From positions 482,001 to 546,000 of the forward strand of contig NZ_CP106841.1 of the NCBI RefSeq assembly GCF_027557445.1: DNA of 64,000 bases, read 5' to 3'. The stretch comes from Paenalcaligenes faecalis. GTDB lineage: Bacteria; Pseudomonadota; Gammaproteobacteria; Burkholderiales; Burkholderiaceae_B. The notes under the pieces are model-generated. The model saw only the letters and a program-made list of their open reading frames with translations. It was not told the origin of the DNA and made no database searches. Positions 27,035 to 32,904 of the stretch are shown here, one piece after another. A program made the translations under genes and the position numbers. Every line of letters starts with the position of its first letter. Position 1 is the stretch's first letter.

Positions 27035-27873
27035 TGGCTGAATTAAGGCAAAAACATAGTTTAAATTTACTGCTAGGTATTGCACAATTATCTCGCAGTA
27101 CCTTTTATTACTACTTAGCTAAACAGCGGGTGGTGGACCCGCTCACAACCTTAAAAGCGAAGATTCAAGCGCTTTACCACCGTCATAAAGGGCGCTACGG
27201 CTATCGCCGTATTACGGCGGGATTACGTCATTTAGGTGAAGTGGTAAATCATAAAAAGGTGCAACGCTTGATGCAGCAACTCGGCTTAAAGTCGATTTTT
27301 CGGGTGAAGAAATACCGCTCGTATCGCGGCCAAGAAGGACGCATTGCGCCCCATTTGTTACAGCGTCAGTTTGATGCCTCTAGGCCCAATCAAAAATGGG
27401 TAACGGATGTGACCGAGTTTAAGGTAGCAGGAGAAAAGCTGTACCTATCCCCGATGATGGATTTATATAATGGGGAAATTGTTGCGCATGAAATGAGTCT
27501 GCGCCCCGCTCTTCGGTTCGTGACTCAAATGGTGGAAAAAGCAAAGAAAGGACTTAAAAAAGAAGATAAGCCACTGGTTCATAGTGATCAAGGTTGGCAC
27601 TATCAAAACCGTGCGTATCAGACACTGTTAATCGAACGGGGACTGACACAGAGCATGTCTCGCCGAGGAAACTGCTTGGATAATGCCGTCATAGAAAGCT
27701 TCTTTGGTACCTTAAAATCCGAATTATTCCATCTGCAAAAATGGCAATCGGTAGAGCAGCTTAAAAAAGCAATTGATGAGTATATTTACTATTACAATCA
27801 CGAACGGATTAAACTAAAACTAAAAGGACTGAGTCCGGTGCAATACCGAATTCAGTCCTTAACTACCCAGTAA
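27034..27873 (+). CDS. IS3-family transposase OrfB (DDE integrase domain)
   Basis: 279 residues in the frame -1 to orfA, made as an OrfAB fusion starting at 26492. It carries the rve integrase fold with the DDE triad: Asp in KWVTDVTEF, Asp in VHSDQGWHY and Glu in NAVIESFFGTLKSE, with the usual spacing. The N-terminal HTH_21-like part (RHKGRYGYRRITAGLR) and the C-terminal YYNHERI block are typical of IS3/IS150 elements. The GTG at 27034 is not needed as a real start. No internal damage. Confidence 0.95.
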   Translation: MAELRQKHSLNLLLGIAQLSRSTFYYYLAKQRVVDPLTTLKAKIQALYHRHKGRYGYRRITAGLRHLGEVVNHKKVQRLMQQLGLKSIFRVKKYRSYRGQEGRIAPHLLQRQFDASRPNQKWVTDVTEFKVAGEKLYLSPMMDLYNGEIVAHEMSLRPALRFVTQMVEKAKKGLKKEDKPLVHSDQGWHYQNRAYQTLLIERGLTQSMSRRGNCLDNAVIESFFGTLKSELFHLQKWQSVEQLKKAIDEYIYYYNHERIKLKLKGLSPVQYRIQSLTTQ

Positions 27874-27880
27874 ATTAAAC

Positions 27881-27905
27881 CGTTCAACTATTGGGGGTCA
27901 GTTCA
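27881..27905 (-). repeat. IS right terminal inverted repeat
   Basis: Read on the minus strand it begins TGAACTGACCCCCAATAG and mirrors the left end. It is followed by the ATG target duplicate at 27906-27908 and the second arm of the interrupted terminator. Confidence 0.85.
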
Positions 27906-27925
27906 ATGAGCGGCTTTTTAGAATA

Positions 27926-27972
27926 CTTGGAGGCGCAAACCGGAATCGAACCGATCTACACGGATTTGCAAT
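27926..27972 (-). repeat. Left attachment-site repeat (3' part of tRNA-Cys)
   Basis: 47 bases identical to 31705-31751. They contain the 3' 45 bases of tRNA-Cys, including the encoded CCA, the T arm and the anticodon, but no 5' half, so this copy is not a functional tRNA. This is what remains of the original tRNA 3' end after an integrase recombined at the gene and supplied a replacement end at the other side. It marks the left end of the ~3.8 kb element. Confidence 0.9.
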
Positions 27973-28072
27973 AACAAAGCATAGGTACCTATACGCGCCT
28001 TTAACAGTGTTGGTAAGGATTGTTGTCCTAAATATCGCCAGAATAAACCTATATCTCCCTGTCTGGTTGACG

Positions 28073-29086
28073 TTATGTTGGCATTGTTTTTGGTTGTTGT
28101 CGGGAAAGCTCGTGTTCTAGCTGTGCCAGATCTATGTATGACCTTGAGGCCCACTGTTTAAATCGTGCATCTAAAAACCCAGCCTCACCTAGCAGTCCCG
28201 ATAGTTTTCTTTGTAGGGTAAGTCGAGTTAAAACTTCGGATGAAGGAGTATTTTTGATTGTGTTGCTTATGGCCCGAGCTTTTTGAAACCGGCTATGAGG
28301 AACGGTGAGTCGGTTGTCTCGAATAGCGACCCCTGTGACATGTTTTGTGTCGGTCGCCTTGAAAATTTTGGTTTTTTCACTAGCAACAGTATGGCCATAT
28401 GAAAAAACAATTTCCTCTACTCTTCTAACCAGATCTTTTGGGAGGTCTTTTCCAGAGAAGGTTATGTCATCAACATAGCATGTAAAGATCAAATTATTAG
28501 CATCACTGTAGCTTTTTAATTGATCAAACATTTGTTTATTAGCATGAAGTGACAAAATAGGACTTAAAGGGCTTCCTGTTGGTAAACCAATGGGATTGCT
28601 GGAGCTTGTGTTGCAAGGGAAACAACAAATTTGGGTCAGAATACCTGCTACATCAGGTGCGCAGAGTAGTTGTGTCGCAAAAAAATCTCGCACAAAAGAT
28701 TGACGTGTTGATGGATAAAACTGCCGAACATCGAGCGTGGCTAGGCATGACGATGATACATGGGCTTCTGCGTTGCTTCTATAAGAGCGACCTTTTGTCG
28801 CGGCATGTCCATAAATGGGGGGCTCAATGCGTGATATTAGCTTTTGAAGCCGTGTATGAACGGCTTTTAAAAGGGGTTTGGGTTCTTGAGCAAGACGTGC
28901 TTTTCTTGTCTTTCCTGTAAAAGGGCACAATTCAGCAGGAAGTTCAAATACTCGATAATTCTTTTTGTTTTTTGCTAAAAGAAGCAGTTTTTTTAGTGGA
29001 ATATTGAGAACTTTAGCTAGTCTTTTTTTAGAACCAACTTTATAGAGAGCGCATTGATCAATTTTATAGGACTTATGTTTTTTCAT
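28073..29086 (-). CDS. Retron reverse transcriptase
   Basis: 337 residues, the usual size of a retron RT. It has the retron-specific NAxxH motif (NAEAH, 105-109), the first catalytic Asp in LDVRQFYPS (118-126), the GLPTGSPLSP block (167-176), the active site YVDD (204-207, as YVDDITFSG) and the VTG motif (250-252) that recognises the msr RNA. There is no maturase X or HNH domain, which argues against a group II intron. It lies on the same strand as, and 26 bases after, an XRE gene, with a candidate msr/msd region further upstream. The enzyme would make multicopy single-stranded DNA joined to RNA. Upstream SD is weak, so translation may be coupled to the XRE gene. Confidence 0.93.
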   Translation of the reverse strand: MKKHKSYKIDQCALYKVGSKKRLAKVLNIPLKKLLLLAKNKKNYRVFELPAELCPFTGKTRKARLAQEPKPLLKAVHTRLQKLISRIEPPIYGHAATKGRSYRSNAEAHVSSSCLATLDVRQFYPSTRQSFVRDFFATQLLCAPDVAGILTQICCFPCNTSSSNPIGLPTGSPLSPILSLHANKQMFDQLKSYSDANNLIFTCYVDDITFSGKDLPKDLVRRVEEIVFSYGHTVASEKTKIFKATDTKHVTGVAIRDNRLTVPHSRFQKARAISNTIKNTPSSEVLTRLTLQRKLSGLLGEAGFLDARFKQWASRSYIDLAQLEHELSRQQPKTMPT

Positions 29087-29112
29087 AAAAGGTAGTATTT
29101 AAGATTATTAAT

Positions 29113-29472
29113 CTACCTTTTACTATCTACCCATTGAAGTAAAGATAGGACTTTTTTAGCTACTCCAACACGCAGTCGATCAGTTTTTTTGTTTTCATCC
29201 AAGGATTCAGAGAAAAAGAGCAAGGATGAAACGGGTAAGTTAAAACGATGACCATACTTGCCTAACAAATCAAGGCTTGGTGTTTTTTTTCCAGCTTCAA
29301 TTTCTGATAGATATGAATTAGATATCCCAAGCTCATTGCATAACTGGCTTTGAGTAAGGTCATGATATGTGCGTATGAGGCGTAAGGCTTCATTCAACAT
29401 AGGTGTGTCCAGAAAAATAATATTGGCGGGGTAAGCCCCAGAGGAGTCATAGATTGCGATAGGTTGACTCAT
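29113..29472 (-). CDS. XRE-family helix-turn-helix protein of the retron
   Basis: 119 residues from the ATG at 29472. A longer frame opens at 29505, but this start has GGTGGA upstream and lies 4 bases after the stop of the 51-residue ORF. The HTH spans about residues 30-85 (LRLIRTYHDLTQSQLCNELGISNSYLSEIEAGKKTPSLDLL), a clear XRE/Cro type. Retrons with an HTH protein as accessory gene form a known class (type VI in the published scheme, from memory). It could repress the locus, bind the msDNA, or act as antitoxin to the small ORF; the sequence does not choose between these. Confidence 0.85.
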   Translation of the reverse strand: MSQPIAIYDSSGAYPANIIFLDTPMLNEALRLIRTYHDLTQSQLCNELGISNSYLSEIEAGKKTPSLDLLGKYGHRFNLPVSSLLFFSESLDENKKTDRLRVGVAKKVLSLLQWVDSKR

Positions 29473-29476
29473 GAGG

Positions 29477-29632
29477 TTATTCCACCAAGTTGATGAGTTT
29501 TTCAACCCAACCTTGTATTGCGGGACCCCACTTGACTAGCCGTAACACAAACTTACCAAAAGCACCCCAAAAGGCACGTTTTGTTCCTACTTTAGGCGGA
29601 TGCAACTCCGCGGTTTTCTTGTCATCTAACAT
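29477..29632 (-). CDS. 51-residue cationic amphipathic peptide ORF, candidate retron effector
   Basis: A short ORF starting at the ATG 29630-29632, with GGAG 8 bases upstream, and ending at TAA 29477-29479, four bases before the XRE start. The peptide has a charged N-terminus (MLDDKKTAELHPPK), then two Trp/Phe/Val-rich amphipathic helices (about 19-35, KRAFWGAFGKFVLRLVKW, and 38-50, AIQGWVEKLINLV) parted by Gly-Pro. Ten Lys/Arg residues and three Trp in 51 residues resemble membrane-active toxins. It lies between the candidate msr/msd RNA and the XRE gene in one minus-strand transcript. I do not recognise a family. Effector function is inferred from position and composition. Confidence 0.6.
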   Translation of the reverse strand: MLDDKKTAELHPPKVGTKRAFWGAFGKFVLRLVKWGPAIQGWVEKLINLVE

Positions 29633-29672
29633 TTGTAATTCTCCATAAAGCGACCCAAAATTAGGCCTCTCG

Positions 29673-29895
29673 CTTACTTATGGCGTGTTAAATGTCGGAG
29701 TAAGTTGCATCATGTCCCCCTACCATATCACCCATTCTCAAGTCTCGCTGAGAATGGCTTATCCCCTGATGGGCCGATGTTCTTCACCATGACTGGATCG
29801 TCATCAAGTCCTGCTAGGGAATGGATAGAGATGAATCTCCACGGAGCATAAGCTCCCACTACTAGCGAGTAGTATCTCCGTTACCGCTAAGTAAG
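29673..29895 (-). ncRNA. Candidate retron msr-msd non-coding RNA
   Basis: On the minus strand, a1 (CTTACTTA, 29895-29888) pairs with a2 (TAAGTAAG, 29680-29673). The base after a1 is a G at 29887 in the context TTAGC, the same context as the branching guanosine in retron Ec86. Three short hairpins follow, as expected for an msr: ACTACT-CGCT-AGTAGT (29858-29873), GGAGC-TTAT-GCTCC (29843-29856) and GAGA-TTCA-TCTC (29828-29839). Further on, a 9-bp stem CCATTCTCA (29732-29740 with 29749-29757), extended by a bulged stem, makes the msd. Position upstream of the retron genes on the same strand supports it. The a1/a2 arms are short (8 bp) and exact ends are estimates. Confidence 0.75.
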
Positions 29896-29896
29896 G

Positions 29897-29926
29897 ATGG
29901 TAAGCTAATTAATAGGGATAGGTCAA
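29897..29926 (-). promoter_or_regulatory. Candidate promoter for the retron transcript
   Basis: On the minus strand, TTGACC (29926-29921) and TACCAT (29902-29897) are separated by 18 bases. The -35 is strong, the -10 weak. It is placed so that transcription would begin at or just inside a1. Two small hairpins, TCGCT-GGT-AGCGA (29932-29944) and CTCTA-GTAGCG-TAGAG (29953-29968), lie just upstream. Confidence 0.45.
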
Positions 29927-30032
29927 GTTTATTCGCTGGTAGCGAAAAAAATTCTCTAGTAGCGTAGAGGCTAATGCTTATTAATAAATGAGGTTTGTAG
30001 AGATCTGAGCAACTACCGCGCTCCGCTTGCTG

Positions 30033-30059
30033 CCTTCCAAAAACAAGGTTTTTGGAAGG
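30033..30059. other. 12-bp perfect inverted repeat with 3-base loop
   Basis: CCTTCCAAAAAC (30033-30044) is perfectly complementary to 30048-30059, with loop AAG. There is no T-run after it, so it is not a standard terminator. It lies in the ~260-base non-coding stretch between the retron and the secretin remnant. In a filamentous phage such a hairpin could be an origin or packaging structure; this is a guess from context. Confidence 0.5.
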
Positions 30060-30077
30060 TGTAGGCTCTTGAGTAAA

Positions 30078-30207
30078 GGTGTGTAAAAGACGAGTATTGT
30101 TATTGAAACTCCAAGTTTAATGCAATGTAGTCTATATTTAGATTGAAAAAGTTAAGCTTTTTATTCAAAAACGTCTATTACACACCTTGAGTCGTCTATT
30201 ACACACC
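30078..30207. repeat. Three copies of a 15-base motif, two direct and one inverted
   Basis: CGTCTATTACACACC occurs at 30172-30186 and 30193-30207, a 21-base period, which places the two copies on the same helix face. An inverted copy with one mismatch lies at 30078-30092. The last copy overlaps the secretin stop codon. Spacing and arrangement look like binding sites for a repressor or replication protein; the XRE protein next door is one candidate. Confidence 0.55.
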
Positions 30208-31161
30208 ATCAAGCCGTGTTACCTGTAATACTAAAATAATCTCTGACCGTGATCTTTCAGAGGTATTAGCGTGAAGGAATTTAGGAAGAAAGGAAAAGCC
30301 ACTGCGACCTTTAGAATCCTTGGTTTCAGCAAGTCCGCCTAAAACAATTATTTCATTGTCGTTCATGCTGACTGAAGTACTAACTTCACGTTTTGTAAGT
30401 GTTGGTGAATCATTAACGCCCGTTTCTGTGCGTACAAAGTTGCTTATTTGTTGTTCAATATTCAAGTTTATTTTTGATTCAAAAACCTGTGGTAAGACAC
30501 TAAAAATGACGCCTGAAGATCGGTACTCAATAGACTGCACTGGACTGCTATTTTCAGGGTAACTGATAGAGCCTATAACTGGTACTTCCTGGCCTACATT
30601 AAACCGCCCACGTTCACCAGAAAGAATACGTAGTGATGGGGATGATACAACATTAAAACGACTGTCTGTACTTAGTACATTAGCTATAAAATCGATAGTG
30701 ACATTTTTGAATGAAAGAAAATTTGCACTAGGCATCATTGCATCTGTATTAAGCCCAACCTTTAATGAGCCATTAAGCAGGCTTGTGAGCAAACTAAAGG
30801 CAGATCCTTCTTTCTCATTAAATCCTACCTCATAAACCAGGCCACGAACCAATACCTCGCCACCAGGCATATCAAGAGAAAAGAGAAGCTCTTTTAGTTT
30901 GGCTATATCTTCGGGAGGGCCACTATAAACAAGTGTGTCTGAATCCCGACCTATACGGCCTAACGCATTTGTGCTGGTCGCTAGACCTGTATCGTTTTGT
31001 GAAATTACGGCCTCTGTTCCCACCTGATTTGAAGTATTAAAACTACCACTTAACATAGGCCCTATCAAATCGGCTAAATATTTTACGGATCTAAATTTAG
31101 GTCGATAAATATAAAACTCTTGGTAGCGTTCTTCTTCTGTGTACTTACCTACAAAATCCAC
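30199..31161 (-). pseudogene. Secretin-domain protein, N-terminally truncated (filamentous-phage type)
   Basis: 320 residues holding the C-terminal secretin beta domain (VPVIGSISYP, then VGQEVPV and the conserved LPKFLHANTSERSRSEIILVL end) and one N-type domain before it. There is no signal peptide. The frame opens with GTG at 31161 just after a TAA at 31171-31173, so the 5' part has been lost. Secretins form outer-membrane channels; filamentous phages use one (pIV) for exit. The neighbouring integrase and att repeats point to phage origin rather than a host type II or pilus secretin. About 15 bases beyond the break, the sequence turns into the integrase remnant on the other strand. Confidence 0.8.
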
Positions 31162-31189
31162 ATTGCCAACTTACTCTAGCTTATAGCCA

Positions 31190-31656
31190 AGACTGTCAAG
31201 AAACTGCACCAGAAATCCTCATGTAGAGCTAATTACTAGGATTTGTCTAGCAACTGGTGCTAGGTGGAGTGAGGTAGAGCAGATGAGAGAAAGCCAAATA
31301 CACGGCACGTTTATTCAGTTTGCGAGAACTAAATCGGCTAAGACAAGAGCCGTTCCTATAGATGAAGGCTTGGTGAGGGAGCTATTAGCGCATAACCACG
31401 AACATGGCGTTATGGGCCTGCATTTCGTGTTGCATTAGAACGATCAAAAATTAACTTACCTAATGGTCAGATGACTCATGTACTAAGGCATACATTTGCG
31501 AGCCATTTTATGATGAATGGCGGTAATGTTTTAACGCTACAACGTATCTTAGGTCATTCAACTGTAACGATTACTATGCGCTATGCTCACTTAGCACCTG
31601 ATCATTTGCAAGAAGCTAGAGCGTTGAATCCGTTGGCGGGGTTGACACTTTGTTGA
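31190..31656 (+). pseudogene. Tyrosine recombinase (phage integrase), 5'-truncated and frameshifted
   Basis: The catalytic domain of an XerC/phage-type integrase can be read in two frames: LITRICLATGARWSEVEQM with the first catalytic Arg from 31229, then after a frameshift near 31408-31411 AFRVALERS, HVLRHTFASHF (HxxR), ILGHST and MRYAHL with the nucleophilic Tyr, ending at 31656. The N-terminal half is missing, so the enzyme is dead. It is next to the right att repeat and tRNA-Cys, as expected for the integrase of the element. Confidence 0.88.
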
Positions 31657-31668
31657 CACCCAAAACAA

Positions 31669-31698
31669 AAAGGCCTACGTATAAATACGTAAGCCTTT
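31669..31698. terminator. Bidirectional terminator between integrase remnant and tRNA-Cys
   Basis: AAAGGCCTACGTAT (31669-31682) pairs with ATACGTAAGCCTTT (31685-31698) through 14 positions with one wobble, with a T-rich tract on the minus strand side. It lies immediately after the tRNA-Cys 3' end, and inside the element, so it replaces the terminator that integration moved away from the tRNA. Confidence 0.75.
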
Positions 31699-31704
31699 GA
31701 AAAT

Positions 31705-31751
31705 CTTGGAGGCGCAAACCGGAATCGAACCGATCTACACGGATTTGCAAT
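31705..31751 (-). repeat. Right attachment-site repeat within tRNA-Cys
   Basis: Identical over 47 bases to 27926-27972. It covers the 3' part of the intact tRNA-Cys, from the anticodon loop through CCA plus two flanking bases. Together the two repeats define an inserted segment of about 3.8 kb. Confidence 0.9.
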
Positions 31752-31780
31752 CCGGTGCATAACCTCTCTGCCATTGCGCC
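31707..31780 (-). tRNA. tRNA-Cys (anticodon GCA)
   Basis: 74 bases on the minus strand forming a full cloverleaf: acceptor GGCGCAA with TTGCGCC, anticodon stem-loop CCGGATTGCAAATCCG with GCA, T arm ATCGGTTCGATTCCGGT and encoded CCA. The 5' half is host sequence, while the 3' part is duplicated at the other end of the element, so the gene has been kept functional after integration. Confidence 0.95.
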
Positions 31781-31792
31781 AAGTAAAAAAGG

Positions 31793-31821
31793 ATTATAAG
31801 CAGCTTATGATTATTTTGCAA
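31793..31821 (-). promoter_or_regulatory. tRNA-Cys promoter
   Basis: On the minus strand TTGCAA (31821-31816), a 17-base spacer and a perfect TATAAT (31798-31793) lie just ahead of the tRNA. The tRNA-Gly promoter has the same -35, spacing and -10. Confidence 0.85.
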
Positions 31822-31909
31822 GTACAGCTCGCTCTTGCTGATGCGCAACGAGCTTTTTTTGGGATAAAGAAATACATTTATTTGGTTTTTTGATGGTATT
31901 GACAACAAA

Positions 31910-32482
31910 ATGACGAATCTATCCGATGTACCTGTTATTACACGTGAGTTTTACGCTAACAGCGATTGTGCTTGGGTAGCCCAACAGCTAGTGGGTAAAA
32001 CGATAGTTGTACATAAGCAAGGGCAGATTAAAGCAGCTCGTATTGTAGAAACAGAGGCGTATTTAGGGCCACATGATTTGGCGGCTCATTCATCCAAAGG
32101 ACTGACTGCCCGTACACAAGTTATGTTTGGAGAGGCGGGGTACGCTTATGTGTATTTAATTTATGGTATGCATCATTGCATGAATGTAGTGACAGGCCCA
32201 GTAGGAAGTGGTTCCGCTGTGTTGTTACGGGCGGTAGAACCTATTTTGAATGTGGGTGTGAATACAAATGGCCCTGGTCGGCTGTGTAAAGCTTTGGGCA
32301 TTGATAAAAGTGATTATGGAGAGGATTTATGTGGGGACCGTATTTATCTATTAGATACTCCCTCCGTCAGTTCAAATCAACTGGTTGCCTGTCCTCGGGT
32401 AGGCATAGATTATGCTGCCGATTGGGTAATGAAGCCTTTACGTTTTTATGAAAAAGAAAATCGCTTCGTTTCGCGTAAATAG
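31910..32482 (+). CDS. DNA-3-methyladenine glycosylase (AAG/MPG family)
   Basis: 190 residues, matching the AAG/MPG family of alkyl-purine glycosylases that start base excision repair by removing 3-methyladenine and related lesions. Diagnostic parts are LVGKTIVV, the catalytic-site strand RIVETEAYLGPHDLAAH (with the active Glu), the intercalation segment GYAYVYLIYGMHHCMNVV and NGPGRLCKALGI. It stands alone between the tRNA-Cys promoter region and a small membrane protein gene. No damage seen. Confidence 0.92.
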   Translation: MTNLSDVPVITREFYANSDCAWVAQQLVGKTIVVHKQGQIKAARIVETEAYLGPHDLAAHSSKGLTARTQVMFGEAGYAYVYLIYGMHHCMNVVTGPVGSGSAVLLRAVEPILNVGVNTNGPGRLCKALGIDKSDYGEDLCGDRIYLLDTPSVSSNQLVACPRVGIDYAADWVMKPLRFYEKENRFVSRK

Positions 32483-32593
32483 ATTTTTCATATTTGTACT
32501 CTAATTGAATTGAGCCTCGCTTATGCCCAGGCTCAAATTCAATAGAACTGAAAGTTACGGTATTACGTATAACACGCAGCAATAATAGGCATG

Positions 32594-32785
32594 TTATCTG
32601 CCCATAGCGGAATTCTTAATTTTTTGATCTGTTTTGTATTGGCTTAATGCGTAGGTTGCCCAGATAGCGGCAGGAATCCAGCCAATTAGAGTGACTTGTA
32701 AAATTAACGATAAGATTCCAGCAAAGGGACGACCAATGGTAAAGAACACGGCAAACGGTAGAAAAATAGCTAAAAATAGGCGCAT
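32594..32785 (-). CDS. YqaE/Pmp3-family small membrane protein
   Basis: 63 residues with two transmembrane helices (about 3-20 and 22-46: LFLAIFLPFAVFFTIG, then SLILQVTLIGWIPAAIWATYAL). The pattern of a first helix ending in Pro/Phe, a short turn and GWIPAAIWA is that of the YqaE/Pmp3 family, small membrane proteins linked in other species to stress and membrane potential. AAGGAT precedes the ATG. A frame-shifted longer ORF on the same strand is a shadow. Confidence 0.85.
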   Translation of the reverse strand: MRLFLAIFLPFAVFFTIGRPFAGILSLILQVTLIGWIPAAIWATYALSQYKTDQKIKNSAMGR

Positions 32786-32904
32786 AATTAATCCTTAATA
32801 AGACGGAGTATCCGTAAGAGACGGTAGCCATTATAGAAAGGCGTGCCTAAGGCATACAGTAAGCAATTGTGTCTGTGGTGTAGTCCCTTTTGCTGGTAAT
32901 GCGT

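Larger units (their letters stand above)
26441..27905 (+). mobile_element. Intact IS3-family insertion sequence (IS150-like), 1465 bp
   Basis: Two overlapping frames (orfA, orfB) with a -1 frameshift site, imperfect terminal inverted repeats beginning TGAACTGACCCC, and a 3-bp target duplication ATG (26438-26440 and 27906-27908). The DDE residues of OrfB are all present and neither frame is broken, so the element looks able to move. It is inserted in the loop of a terminator hairpin. A ~50-bp remnant of its left end recurs at 61627-61676. Confidence 0.93.
26424..27919 (-). terminator. tRNA-Cys terminator split by an IS3 insertion
   Basis: The base run AAAAAGCCGCT (26424-26434) and AGCGGCTTTTT (27909-27919) are perfect complements that flank the IS. 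Removing the IS and one ATG copy restores an 11-bp stem with a 6-base loop (TCAATG) and T-tracts on both strands. On the minus strand it lies directly downstream of the left copy of the tRNA-Cys 3' end, so it was most likely the original terminator of that tRNA gene. The IS lies at the loop/stem edge. Confidence 0.8.

Noticed and set aside
27926-27972. A second tRNA-Cys gene
   Set aside because: Only the 3' part is present; the acceptor 5' strand and D arm are missing, and it is an exact copy of the att repeat.
28073-29086. Reverse transcriptase as part of a group II intron
   Set aside because: No maturase X domain, no HNH endonuclease and no intron RNA domains around it; NAxxH and VTG motifs and the XRE neighbour fit a retron.
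30199-31161. Host type II secretion or pilus secretin
   Set aside because: No signal peptide, truncated N-terminus, no neighbouring pilus or secretion genes, and the gene lies between att repeats with an integrase.
31828-31859. Plus-strand terminator (AGCTCG ... CGAGCT with T-run)
   Set aside because: The stem is only 6 bp with a 17-base loop and no upstream plus-strand gene needs it; listed only here as uncertain.
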